Source of the DNA: Roseivirga spongicola | GTDB lineage: Bacteria > Bacteroidota > Bacteroidia > Cytophagales > Cyclobacteriaceae | NCBI RefSeq assembly: GCF_001592965.1 | Contig: NZ_LRPC01000001.1 | Location: 744,001 to 808,000 of the forward strand | Length of the DNA: 64,000 nucleotides | Reading direction: 5' to 3' | Shown: positions 18,191-26,298 of the stretch, one piece after another | Numbering within the stretch: the stretch's first letter is position 1 | Layout of the letters: each line of letters opens with the position of its first letter | Translations under genes and position numbers: made by a program | The notes under the pieces: model-generated | The model's database searches: none | Told to the model about the DNA's origin: nothing | The model's input: only the letters and a program-made list of their open reading frames with translations

Positions 18191-18341
18191 TGTTTTGTGT
18201 TTGGTCTATTTATCGCAGGCTTTTGAAAAAAATCACACCGAGTATCAAAAAAAATTCTGCAATTCACTCAAAGTTCAAACTTTTTATTTCCTTTGTTCCC
18301 TCAAATGCAAAACGCAGCCAACATATTAACCCCACCAGGAG

Positions 18342-18504
18342 CCTCTAATATCGCTAGAGGAGTGAGGGCTGTGAGCACTATCAGGCAAGATAGGCGCTAG
18401 TCGCCTACATATTCCATTGTTACCTACGTGGTGACATAACCTTCTATATTTCTTAATTATCCTTATTTTATTACTTGTTAGCTTGTGACTTCAGTCGTCA
18501 GCTA
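18342..18504. repeat. Cluster of four hairpins upstream of the arginine genes (REP/MITE-like)
   Basis: In the 329-base gap between the sigma factor and the argA-like gene four stem-loops follow each other: CCTCTA/TAGAGG (18342-18360), TAGGCG/CGCCTA (18391-18407), GTTACC/GGTGAC (18419-18435) and TAGCT/AGCTA with an inner TGAC/GTCG stem (18479-18504). No protein reading frame is evident. The look is that of a palindromic intergenic mobile repeat, though a structured leader of the arginine operon cannot be excluded. The remaining bases of the gap (18191-18341) are AT-rich with nothing definable. Confidence 0.5.
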
Positions 18505-18519
18505 GAGTCTAAATCCAAA

Positions 18520-19203
18520 ATGGAAATAAAAATTACCGTAAGACCCGCAACCTCAGAAGATCTGCACTATGCACAGACCATAGTCGATGAAATTGCTGCC
18601 TCGGCAGCCAAAAGAGGCACTGGTATTGCCAAAAGAACCCCTGAATATGTATCCAAAAAAATGGACGAGGGAAAGGCAGTAATTGCTCATACACAAGATG
18701 GAACATGGGCCGGTTTCTGCTATATAGAGGTTTGGAGTCATGGGCAATTTGTGGCTAACTCTGGCCTAATTGTTAATCCTGAGTTTCGAGGTCACGGCCT
18801 GGCCAAACGCATTAAAGCAGAAGTCTTTAAACTCTCTAGAAAGAAATTTCCTGAAGCAAAAATCTTTGGCTTAACCACTGGTGCAGCTGTCTTAAAAATC
18901 AACTCAGAACTGGGTTACAAGCCTGTCATTTACGAAGAATTAACACAAGACGAAGACTTCTGGGCTGGCTGTAAAACCTGTGTGAACTTCGATATACTCA
19001 CCGCTAAGAATAGGAAAAACTGTATCTGTACCGCCATGCTCTATAACCCTGCTTGGGAGAAAAATGCTAAGCCTAAGAGGACAGTTTGGACCGAAAGGGA
19101 ATTGGAGAAAGACCTGAAGCTTTTTGAACGATGGATCAAGTTCAAGAAGAGCGTAATGTTGAAAATTGACGAAAGAAAAAAGAACAAAGAAAATGGAAAA
19201 TAA
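18520..19203 (+). CDS. argA: GNAT acetyltransferase, likely arginine-pathway N-acetylglutamate synthase
   Basis: A 227-residue protein: GNAT fold at about residues 4-150 with acetyl-CoA motif A around VNPEFRGHGLAKRIKAEV, then a C-terminal part with clustered cysteines (CKTCVNF, then NCICTAM). It is the first gene of a complete arginine cluster and overlaps argG by 11 bases. Position and fold argue for the first step, acylation of glutamate. If the pathway is of succinyl type as in Bacteroides, the acyl donor could be succinyl-CoA. The ATG at 18520 is chosen because the conserved fold begins there; an upstream GTG/ATG extension would run through a hairpin. Confidence 0.7.
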   Translation: MEIKITVRPATSEDLHYAQTIVDEIAASAAKRGTGIAKRTPEYVSKKMDEGKAVIAHTQDGTWAGFCYIEVWSHGQFVANSGLIVNPEFRGHGLAKRIKAEVFKLSRKKFPEAKIFGLTTGAAVLKINSELGYKPVIYEELTQDEDFWAGCKTCVNFDILTAKNRKNCICTAMLYNPAWEKNAKPKRTVWTERELEKDLKLFERWIKFKKSVMLKIDERKKNKENGK

Positions 19204-20392
19204 TAAGGTAGTACTAGCATTCAGCGGTGGCTTAGACACTTCATTTTGCGTGAAGTACTTATCTGAAGATAAAGGCCTGGAGGTTCATTCGGTGGTAGTA
19301 AACACTGGTGGATTTGATGCTGAGGAAATCAAAAGAATTGAAGATAGAGCGAAAAGCTTAGGCGTAAAATCGCACAAAACCATAGATGAAACGGACAACT
19401 ACTATGAAAAGGTAGTTCGCTTCCTCATCTTCGGAAATATTCTAAAAAACGGCTCTTACCCTCTTTCAGTAAGTGCTGAACGTGTTTCCCAAGCCGTAGC
19501 CATTGCGCAGTATGCCAAGGAAGTTGGTGCCAAGGCCATTGCTCATGGTAGCACAGGGGCTGGAAACGATCAGGTTCGCTTCGATATGATTTTCCAAACT
19601 TTTATGCCTGAAGCGGAAATCATCACTCCTATTCGTGACATGCAGCTTTCTAGAGAGGCAGAGATTGAATATCTACAATCTAAAGGTGTAGACTGGGATT
19701 TTACCAAGTCTGTGTATTCCATTAACAAAGGCCTATGGGGTACTTCTGTTGGAGGAAAGGAAACCCTAAAATCTAATGGTAACCTGCCGGAATCTGCTTT
19801 CCCTACTCAAGTTACAAAGACAGCGGCAGAGGAATTAAAACTGACTTTCGAAAAGGGTGAAATCAAAGCCATTAACGACAAAGCATACCACAAACCAGCC
19901 GAAGCCATTTTGGCACTGGAGAAAATAGCCGGTCCTTTCGGAATAGGAAGAGACATTCATGTGGGCGACACTATCATCGGTATCAAAGGCCGCGTTGGTT
20001 TTGAAGCCGCAGCCAGTGTACTGTTGATCAAGTCTCACCAGGCCTTGGAGAAACACGTGCTCAGCAAGTGGCAAATTTATTGGAAGGATCAGGTTTCAGC
20101 TTTCTATGGCAACTGGCTGCATGAGGGCCAATTCATGGACCCTGTAATGCGTGACCTTGAGGCCATGCTGAAAAGCACTCAGCGTAATGTTTCAGGCGAT
20201 GTATTCCTGACACTATTCCCTTACAGATATCAGGTCAACGGTATTGAATCAGCTCATGACCTGATGTCTGCTAAATTCGGTCATTATGGAGAAATGAATA
20301 AATCATGGACTGGTGACGATGTAAGAGGCTTTGCCAAAATATTTGGTAACCAGAACGCCATTTACCATCAGGTAAACGAAGAAGAGATATGA
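19193..20392 (+). CDS. argG: Argininosuccinate synthase
   Basis: A 399-residue enzyme that joins citrulline and aspartate with ATP. The P-loop AFSGGLDTSFCVKYL is at residues 9-23, and SPFI-region equivalents such as GSTGAGNDQVRFD (citrulline and aspartate binding) and SVGGKETLK are present. It is of the shorter bacterial class. The start is the ATG at 19193 inside the end of the previous gene. The stop overlaps the argC start as ATGA. Confidence 0.96.
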   Translation: MENNKVVLAFSGGLDTSFCVKYLSEDKGLEVHSVVVNTGGFDAEEIKRIEDRAKSLGVKSHKTIDETDNYYEKVVRFLIFGNILKNGSYPLSVSAERVSQAVAIAQYAKEVGAKAIAHGSTGAGNDQVRFDMIFQTFMPEAEIITPIRDMQLSREAEIEYLQSKGVDWDFTKSVYSINKGLWGTSVGGKETLKSNGNLPESAFPTQVTKTAAEELKLTFEKGEIKAINDKAYHKPAEAILALEKIAGPFGIGRDIHVGDTIIGIKGRVGFEAAASVLLIKSHQALEKHVLSKWQIYWKDQVSAFYGNWLHEGQFMDPVMRDLEAMLKSTQRNVSGDVFLTLFPYRYQVNGIESAHDLMSAKFGHYGEMNKSWTGDDVRGFAKIFGNQNAIYHQVNEEEI

Positions 20393-21342
20393 TTAAGGTT
20401 GGAATTATAGGTGGTGCTGGATACACAGGTGGAGAGCTCATCCGCCTGCTACTGAACCATCCAGAAGCTGAAATCAGCTTCGTTCAAAGCCGAAGTCAGG
20501 CGGGTAAAAAGCTCTATTCTTCTCACAATGATCTGTTGGGTGAGACCGAAATGGAGTTCGTACCAGAATGGCACAGCGATCTAGATGTTTTATTCCTCTG
20601 CATGGGTCATGGCGACTCTATGAAGTTCATGGAAGCCAATCAAGTGGATGATTCCGTAAAGATCATTGACCTCGCTCATGACTACAGATTGGATGACAGC
20701 AAAGTGTATGGACTACCTGAGCTGAACAGAGAAGCCACCAAATCGGCCAATTTTGTAGCCAACCCAGGTTGTTTCGCCACAGCCATCGAATTGGCCTTGC
20801 TTCCATTGGCTCACAACGGTATGCTCAAGGAAGTACATGTTTCAGGAACCACTGGATCTACCGGTGCCGGTGTAATGCCTTCAGACTCAACTCACTTTAG
20901 CTGGAGAAATAACAATATTTCTACTTATAAGGAATTTCAGCATCAGCATTTAGCGGAAATCCGAAAGTCTTTGATGCAGTATCAACCTTGGTTTGAAAAC
21001 AACATCAACTTTGTTCCTTATCGTGGAAACTTCACCCGAGGTATTCTGATCTCTGCCTACCAATACTGCGAATGGCCTTTGGAAGAAGCCGTGAGGGTAT
21101 ATAAGGAATACTATGACGGACACCCGTTCACTTGGGTAACCGATAGCCCTTTAGACGTAAAGCAGGTGGTTAACACCAACAAATGCTTCATTCACTTACA
21201 AATGCACAATGGTTATCTGATGGTTCAATCAGCTATTGACAACCTGTTAAAGGGAGCTTCCGGCCAGGCCGTACAAAACATGAATCTGATGTTCGGGTTA
21301 GAAGAAACCACCGGGCTGAAATTGAAGGCGAGTGCTTTTTGA
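20389..21342 (+). CDS. argC: N-acetyl-gamma-glutamyl-phosphate reductase
   Basis: A 317-residue NADPH-dependent enzyme of the third arginine step. The Rossmann motif GIIGGAGYTGGELIRLL is at residues 5-21 and the catalytic cysteine is in FVANPGCFATAIELALLP (Cys near residue 127), followed by SGTTGSTGAGVMPSDSTH. Length suits the type-1 family. It is coupled to argG by ATGA. After it comes a 251-base spacer filled with palindromic repeats. Confidence 0.96.
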   Translation: MIKVGIIGGAGYTGGELIRLLLNHPEAEISFVQSRSQAGKKLYSSHNDLLGETEMEFVPEWHSDLDVLFLCMGHGDSMKFMEANQVDDSVKIIDLAHDYRLDDSKVYGLPELNREATKSANFVANPGCFATAIELALLPLAHNGMLKEVHVSGTTGSTGAGVMPSDSTHFSWRNNNISTYKEFQHQHLAEIRKSLMQYQPWFENNINFVPYRGNFTRGILISAYQYCEWPLEEAVRVYKEYYDGHPFTWVTDSPLDVKQVVNTNKCFIHLQMHNGYLMVQSAIDNLLKGASGQAVQNMNLMFGLEETTGLKLKASAF

Positions 21343-21482
21343 GCCCCCATCCTCCCGATGTTTCGGGACCTTCCCCCAAGGGGGAAGGCTTAGCAGTCTG
21401 CAAGAGTAGACTGAAGAATATAAAACTAGCACATCGCAAAAGCCCCTCTCCATGGAGAGGGGTTTGGGGTGAGGCCATAAAA
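21343..21482. repeat. Palindromic intergenic repeat between argC and argD (part 1)
   Basis: Three strong hairpins: CCTTCCCCC/GGGGGAAGG (21369-21388), CAGTCT/AGACTG (21394-21413) and the perfect 20-bp palindrome centred on CTCCATGGAG (21443-21462), followed by GTTTGGGGTGAGG. This type of element is scattered through many Bacteroidota genomes. It begins right after the argC stop. Confidence 0.75.
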
Positions 21483-21498
21483 ACAACTAAGAAAGTAC

Positions 21499-21577
21499 GT
21501 CATTCCCGCGCAGGCGGGAATCTCTCTCTATCAATTGGGAGATCCCCGTTCCGAAGCATCAGAATCACGGGAATGAC
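21499..21577. repeat. GTCATTCCCG-ended inverted-repeat element (part 2)
   Basis: A 79-base element with ends GTCATTCCCG and CGGGAATGAC, an internal CCCGCGCAGGCGGG hairpin and a GAGATCCCCG inner arm. It is a MITE/REP-like palindromic unit 16 bases before the argD start. Confidence 0.8.
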
Positions 21578-21593
21578 AGCAAAGAGATAGAAA

Positions 21594-22727
21594 ATGAAAT
21601 TATTCGATGTATATCCCCTCTACGATATTGAGCCAGTAAAAGCATTGGGTTCAAAGCTTTGGGATAAAGACGGAACAGAATACCTTGATCTCTACGGAGG
21701 GCATGCTGTAATTTCAATTGGTCACACACATCCACACTATGTGAAGAGACTGACCGATCAGTTGAACGCTCTTGGTTTCTATTCCAATGCGGTACAGAAT
21801 TCTATTCAGGAGGAGCTGGCTGCAAAATTGGGTGAAATTTCAAACTGCGAAGACTATCAATTATTCCTTTGTAGCACGGGTGCCGAAGCGAATGAAAATG
21901 CTTTGAAGCTGGCTTCCTTCCACACTGGAAGAAAAAAAGTGATTGCCATGAAGCAAGCCTTCCATGGTCGTACTTCAGGTGCTGTTGCCGCTACTGATAA
22001 CCCTAAAATTGTTGCGCCATTCAATGCAGATCATCAGGTGGTTTTTGTACCGATGAATGACATTGAGGCACTTAAAGCTGAGCTTGATGATCAAACAGCT
22101 GCTGTCATTATTGAAGGCATGCAAGGAGTTGCGGGCATCTATGTACCAAGCAATGATTATCTGCAGCAGGTTTCGGCACTTTGTAGAGAAGCCGGTGCCT
22201 TGTTAATCATGGATGAAGTGCAATCTGGAGCAGGTCGATCAGGAAAGTTCTTCGCTTATCAGCACAGTGGCATTCAACCTGATGTTATTTCACTGGCGAA
22301 AGGAATTGGTAATGGATTTCCCGTAGCTATGATTTTGATTGCTCCTCACATTCAGCCTTGGCATGGAATGTTGGGCACTACTTTTGGTGGAAATCATTTG
22401 GCCTGTGCCGCTTCATTGGCCGTACTTGAAGTAATCGAGCAAGAGAAGCTAATGGAGAATGCCGCTGAATTGGGAGAATGGTTGATAGCAGAACTCAAGG
22501 CTATTCCACAAATTAAAGAAGTACGTGGAATGGGTCTTATGCTGGGCATGAGCTTCGATTTTCCGGTAGCTGAGCTAAGAAAGAATCTGCTTTTCGCTCA
22601 TAAAATATTTACCGGCTCAGCTGGCGATAAAAACACGATGAGATTATTGCCTTCACTGGCCGTTAGCAAGGAGGAGTTAATCCAATTCCTTGAAGCACTA
22701 AAAATTGAATTGAATAATTTATGTTGA
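21594..22727 (+). CDS. argD: Acetyl- (or succinyl-) ornithine aminotransferase
   Basis: A 377-residue PLP class-III aminotransferase. Motifs are GHAVISIGHTHPHYVKRL, CSTGAEANENALKLA, MDEVQSGAGRSGKFFA and the PLP-lysine segment ISLAKGIGNGFPVAMI. It converts N-acyl-glutamate semialdehyde to N-acyl-ornithine. Position between argC and argF' fixes the role. The ATG directly follows the repeat element. Confidence 0.95.
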   Translation: MKLFDVYPLYDIEPVKALGSKLWDKDGTEYLDLYGGHAVISIGHTHPHYVKRLTDQLNALGFYSNAVQNSIQEELAAKLGEISNCEDYQLFLCSTGAEANENALKLASFHTGRKKVIAMKQAFHGRTSGAVAATDNPKIVAPFNADHQVVFVPMNDIEALKAELDDQTAAVIIEGMQGVAGIYVPSNDYLQQVSALCREAGALLIMDEVQSGAGRSGKFFAYQHSGIQPDVISLAKGIGNGFPVAMILIAPHIQPWHGMLGTTFGGNHLACAASLAVLEVIEQEKLMENAAELGEWLIAELKAIPQIKEVRGMGLMLGMSFDFPVAELRKNLLFAHKIFTGSAGDKNTMRLLPSLAVSKEELIQFLEALKIELNNLC

Positions 22728-22801
22728 GTCGTTGAGGTGTTCACAAGTTTAGAAGTTAATCAACCTCCAAACTTCGAAACCTATCAACACAAAAACTTTG
22801 T

Positions 22802-23761
22802 ATGAAAAACTTCACTTCTGTCAAAGATGTAAAAGACCCGGGTGGTCTGGTAAAAAGGGCCCTGGAAATCAAGACTAATCCTTTCACTCCTGATTTTGCC
22901 AGAGGAAAAAGGGCTGGACTGATATTTCTCAATCCAAGTCTGAGAACACGCCTGAGTTCGCAGGTAGCTGTTCAGAACCTTGGTGCAGAAGCCATTGTGC
23001 TAGATATTGGAAAAGATGGCTGGGCACTCGAATTCGAAGATGGAGTGAAGATGAACGGCAACAAAGCCGAGCATATTAAAGAAGCCGCTGGCGTAATGGG
23101 GCAGTACTTCGATGTGTTGGGGGTTCGTACTTTCCCTGAGCTGAAAGACAGAAATACCGACTATTCCGAGCAGTTGTTGAATGCATTTATAAGGTACTCT
23201 GGCCTTCCGGTAGTCAGCCTTGAAAGCGCCACCAGACATCCTCTACAAAGCCTTGCGGATTGGATGACTATCGAAGAGAACTGGAAAAAATCTGAAAGAC
23301 CAAAGGTGGTAATCACCTGGGCTCCGCATGTTAAGGCATTGCCTCAAGCCGTTCCTAATTCATTTGTAGAATGGATGCGAGAGGCACCTGTAGACCTAAC
23401 CATTACTCATCCCGAAGGATATGAGCTGGCAGAAGAGTTTGCTGGTGGAGTACCTGTTGAATATGACCAGATGAAGGCCCTTGAAGGTGCTGACTTTGTA
23501 TACGTGAAGAACTGGTCATCTTACAAGCAGTATGGTCAGATTTTGAGCCAGGATGAAAGCTGGAGTTTTGGCAATGAGCAACTGGCCGTGACGAACAATG
23601 CCAAAGTGATGCACTGTTTGCCGGTCAGAAGAGGTTTGGTGATTAAAGATGAAATTCTGGATGGCCCAAATGCCATTCACCTGCAACAGGCTAAGAACAG
23701 AGTGTATAGCGCTCAGGCTGTGTTTGCGGAGTTATTTACCTCCTCAAACTCCTCCTTGTAA
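22802..23761 (+). CDS. argF': N-succinyl/N-acetyl-ornithine carbamoyltransferase
   Basis: A 319-residue transcarbamylase with carbamoyl-phosphate motif FLNPSLRTRLSSQVA (residues 42-56), SATRHPLQSLADWMT and VMHCLPVRRGLVI. The HPLQS context and overall pattern resemble the Bacteroides succinylornithine enzyme more than Xanthomonas acetylornithine transcarbamylase. The residue reported to choose between the two substrates (Pro in the former, Glu in the latter) is Ala89 here (NGNKAEHI). The final SSL and the stop codon lie inside a palindromic hairpin, so the C-terminus may have been remade by a repeat. Confidence 0.92.
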   Translation: MKNFTSVKDVKDPGGLVKRALEIKTNPFTPDFARGKRAGLIFLNPSLRTRLSSQVAVQNLGAEAIVLDIGKDGWALEFEDGVKMNGNKAEHIKEAAGVMGQYFDVLGVRTFPELKDRNTDYSEQLLNAFIRYSGLPVVSLESATRHPLQSLADWMTIEENWKKSERPKVVITWAPHVKALPQAVPNSFVEWMREAPVDLTITHPEGYELAEEFAGGVPVEYDQMKALEGADFVYVKNWSSYKQYGQILSQDESWSFGNEQLAVTNNAKVMHCLPVRRGLVIKDEILDGPNAIHLQQAKNRVYSAQAVFAELFTSSNSSL

Positions 23762-23769
23762 AGGAGGAG
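23749..23769. repeat. Hairpin containing the argF' stop codon
   Basis: CTCCTCCTT and AAGGAGGAG form a perfect 9-bp stem around GTA. The TAA stop of argF' is within it. There is no T-run after it, so it looks like a repeat rather than a terminator. Confidence 0.6.
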
Positions 23770-23800
23770 CTTAACGGTAGTGCTAGAGTAAAAGGTACGC

Positions 23801-23923
23801 GTCATTCAGAGGGAGAATCATCCCGATGAATATCGGGGATGAGGCGACCGAAGAATCTCCAAGAGGTGCATCTAATTGGGGATTCTTCAGTCGACCGCTA
23901 AAGCGGGTCTCCTTCTGAATGAC
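23801..23923. repeat. GTCATTCAGA-ended inverted-repeat element between argF' and argB
   Basis: A 123-base element with terminal arms GTCATTCAGA and TCTGAATGAC, extended inward by similar GGAGAA/GTCTCC sequence. Internal palindromes include ATCCCGATGAATATCGGGAT and the GAAGAATC/GATTCTTC pair. This is the well-known type of MITE/REP unit ending GTCATTC. Confidence 0.85.
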
Positions 23924-23949
23924 AGAATCCGACAGAGAAAAGAAACAAA

Positions 23950-24726
23950 ATGAACAAACTAACCATAATCAAAATAGGTGGGAACGTGATCGATGACCCC
24001 AAGTCATTGGATCAGTTTCTGACTGATTTTGCTCAACGAACTGAGCCGGCCATTTTAGTGCATGGTGGCGGGAAAATCGCTACGCAGATTGGGAACAAGC
24101 TGGGTATTGAAGCGAAAATGGTGGATGGACGCAGAATCACAGATGCTGAAACCCTCGATCTGGTGACCATGGTTTATGGTGGTTTAACCAATAAGAAAAT
24201 TGTGGCTCAGTTGCAGTCCAAAGGCTTCAATGCGATTGGATTAACTGGCGCTGATGGCAATGTCATGCTAGCCAAAAAGCGACCTGTCAAGAAGATTGAC
24301 TACGGCTTTGTAGGTGATATTACAGCAGATGGTGTCAACACTTCCTTACTTCAAAGCATGTTAAATCAAGGAGTGAATCCGGTGTTCGGTGCACTCACTC
24401 ACGATGGTGAAGGGCATATGCTCAACACCAATGCAGATACCATCGCTTCGGTATTGGCTGTTGCTATGAGCCGAGAATTTGAGGTGGAACTGGTTTATTG
24501 CTTCGAGCAACCGGGAGTGCTTTCTGACTTTGAAAACAAAGTAGTGATTCCGGTGCTTGAGCCTAAAAATTATCAGGAATACAAGGATTCAGGAGTAATC
24601 AATAGCGGGATGATTCCAAAGCTGGACAATGCCTTTGATGCCCTGAATGCAGGAGTGAAAAGTGTAAGAATTATTCAGTTCTCTGACCTGAATCAAGCTG
24701 AAGCAGGAACTCTTATTCGATTATGA
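23950..24726 (+). CDS. argB: Acetylglutamate kinase
   Basis: A 258-residue amino-acid kinase with nucleotide motif IKIGGNVIDDP (residues 7-17), LVHGGGKIA at about 36-44, and a substrate loop MVDGRRITDAETLDLVTMVY. It phosphorylates N-acyl-glutamate. It is shorter than proteobacterial enzymes and lacks the N-terminal helix associated with arginine inhibition, so feedback control by arginine is probably absent or at another step. Repeats lie on both sides. Confidence 0.94.
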   Translation: MNKLTIIKIGGNVIDDPKSLDQFLTDFAQRTEPAILVHGGGKIATQIGNKLGIEAKMVDGRRITDAETLDLVTMVYGGLTNKKIVAQLQSKGFNAIGLTGADGNVMLAKKRPVKKIDYGFVGDITADGVNTSLLQSMLNQGVNPVFGALTHDGEGHMLNTNADTIASVLAVAMSREFEVELVYCFEQPGVLSDFENKVVIPVLEPKNYQEYKDSGVINSGMIPKLDNAFDALNAGVKSVRIIQFSDLNQAEAGTLIRL

Positions 24727-24759
24727 AAGAATCAAGCTTAAATATCAGCCTTCAAAAGT

Positions 24760-24869
24760 GTCATTCTAAGCAGAATGTGCCGTCTTCCCCCTCGGGGGAA
24801 GATGAGAGATGGGGGCTCATTTCTGGAACTTGGAGATTCTTCGCTGCACTACGTTCCACTCTGAATGAC
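24760..24869. repeat. GTCATTC-ended inverted-repeat element after argB
   Basis: A 110-base element with ends GTCATTCTAAG and CTCTGAATGAC and an internal CTTCCCCCTCGGGGGAAG hairpin. It shares the GAGATTCTTCG core with the other units of the cluster. A reading frame across this repeat is not considered real. Confidence 0.8.
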
Positions 24870-24930
24870 GGAATCCGTTGCATTGTGCTTTCAAACAGAG
24901 AGATTGTTTCTGGCAATAACGTATCAGAAC

Positions 24931-25053
24931 GTCACTGCGAGGACTCTCGAGAATTCGAGAGGACGAAGCAGTCTCCTAATCGCTTTTCGAGACTCAACGA
25001 GGGATTGCTTCGTTGCAAAATTTCACTTTGTTCATTTTGCGCCTCGCAATGAC
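24931..25053. repeat. GTCACTGCGAGG-ended inverted-repeat element before argE
   Basis: A 123-base element with ends GTCACTGCGAGG and CCTCGCAATGAC (11 of 12 bases paired), an inner CTCTCGAGAATTCGAGAG palindrome and a GAAGCAGTCTCC/GGGATTGCTTC core. Together with the previous element it fills the argB-argE gap. Confidence 0.85.
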
Positions 25054-25076
25054 GGTAACTATAAAGATTTGCTGAC

Positions 25077-26144
25077 ATGGAATTGAAAGAACTAGCTATA
25101 TCGCTTCTCAAACAGCTGATAGAAACTCCCTCAATGAGCAGAGAGGAGGATAAAACAGCGGATTTGATTGAATCGCTGTTGAAATCTAATGGTGTTGAAA
25201 CAGAGCGACTACAGAATAACATTTGGGCGAAGAACAAACGTTTCGATGCTTCAAAACCAACGCTATTGCTCAACTCGCATCACGATACGGTGAAGCCCAA
25301 TGCAGGGTATACCAAAGACCCCTTCAAAGCCATTGTAGAAGATGGAAAACTCTATGGCCTAGGAAGTAATGATGCTGGTGGATGCCTGGTCTCTTTAATC
25401 GCCACTTTCCTTCATTTTTATGAAGAGGAATTGTCTTACAATATCATCTTGCTGGCTTCAGCTGAAGAAGAGATTTCTGGTAAGAACGGTGTTGCTCTGG
25501 CTTTGCCAGAATTGGGAAAGCTCGACTTTGCCATTGTAGGAGAACCTACCTTGATGCAAATGGCTGTTGCCGAAAAAGGATTGATGGTGCTTGACTGTTC
25601 TGTAAAAGGAAAGGCCGGTCATGCCGCCAGAAATGAGGGAGAAAATGCCATTTACAACGCTTTACCTGTTATTGATTGGTTCAGAACTTATCGTTTTGAA
25701 CAAGAATCTGAGTGGCTTGGACCGATTAAAATGTCTGTTACTCAGGTGAATTCCGGAACTCAACATAATGTAGTACCAGATCTTTGCCAGTTCGTGGTAG
25801 ATGTTCGGACTACGGATGTCATGAGCAATCAGGAGGTGCTGGAATTTATTCAGCAGTCGATTGATTGCGAAGTGGTAGCCAGATCCACCCGACTTAACCC
25901 ATCGTCTATTCAGGCAGATCATCCAATTGTGAAAGCTGGAGAAAGCCTCGGAATGACTAAATATGGGTCTCCAACATTGTCCGATCAGGCCTTAATGCCT
26001 TTTCCAAGCCTCAAGCTAGGCCCGGGAGATTCTGCAAGATCACACACGGCAGATGAGTATATTTACCTGAAGGAAATTGAGCAGGGAATAGAATTGTATA
26101 TTGAACTGATAACGAAATTTATGAACGTCACTGCGAGAATGTAG
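25077..26144 (+). CDS. argE: Acetyl- (or succinyl-) ornithine/citrulline deacylase, M20 family
   Basis: A 355-residue zinc hydrolase that removes the acyl group, in this pathway from N-acyl-citrulline. Metal-ligand motifs are LNSHHDTVKPN, LGSNDAGGCLVS and ASAEEEISGKNG, and there is a dimerisation domain at about residues 165-275 (KGKAGHAARNEGENA). The last residues VTARM and the stop are encoded by the left arm of a palindromic repeat, in frame, so the original C-terminus appears to have been replaced. The call is supported by its place before argH. Confidence 0.92.
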   Translation: MELKELAISLLKQLIETPSMSREEDKTADLIESLLKSNGVETERLQNNIWAKNKRFDASKPTLLLNSHHDTVKPNAGYTKDPFKAIVEDGKLYGLGSNDAGGCLVSLIATFLHFYEEELSYNIILLASAEEEISGKNGVALALPELGKLDFAIVGEPTLMQMAVAEKGLMVLDCSVKGKAGHAARNEGENAIYNALPVIDWFRTYRFEQESEWLGPIKMSVTQVNSGTQHNVVPDLCQFVVDVRTTDVMSNQEVLEFIQQSIDCEVVARSTRLNPSSIQADHPIVKAGESLGMTKYGSPTLSDQALMPFPSLKLGPGDSARSHTADEYIYLKEIEQGIELYIELITKFMNVTARM

Positions 26145-26211
26145 GAGATTGCTTCGTCACAAACTTCTGCTCCCGATGTCTCGGGACGCTCAGTTTGTTT
26201 CTCGCAATGAC
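26127..26211. repeat. GTCACTGCGAG-ended inverted-repeat element overlapping the argE end
   Basis: An 85-base element with ends GTCACTGCGAG and CTCGCAATGAC and an inner TCCCGATGTCTCGGGA hairpin. It begins 18 bases before the argE stop. It is a sibling of the element at 24931. Confidence 0.85.
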
Positions 26212-26231
26212 GGTAACAACTAAAATTAAAT

Positions 26232-26287
26232 GAAGACCGAAGACAGAGGACCGAAGTAATACTTCCGTCTTCCGTCTTCCGTCTTCC
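26232..26287. repeat. GAAGAC/GTCTTC tandem and inverted repeat before argH
   Basis: GAAGACCGAAGACAGAGGAC is followed by its inverted counterpart made of three CCGTCTTC-type units. A long imperfect hairpin can form. Only 11 bases separate it from the argH start, so it may affect argH translation. Confidence 0.75.
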
Positions 26288-26298
26288 AACTTCATCAC

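Noticed and set aside
21339-21590. An 83-codon frame after argC
   Set aside because: It lies entirely in the repeat-filled spacer and translates palindromic sequence.
24723-25052. A 109-codon frame overlapping the argB stop
   Set aside because: It runs through two palindromic repeat elements, has low-complexity Ser/Arg composition and no homology-like pattern. Repeats explain it fully.
26232-26287. Possible CRISPR-like tandem repeat before argH
   Set aside because: Units are about 8-12 bases, without unique spacers; it is an inverted/tandem simple repeat, and no cas gene is near.
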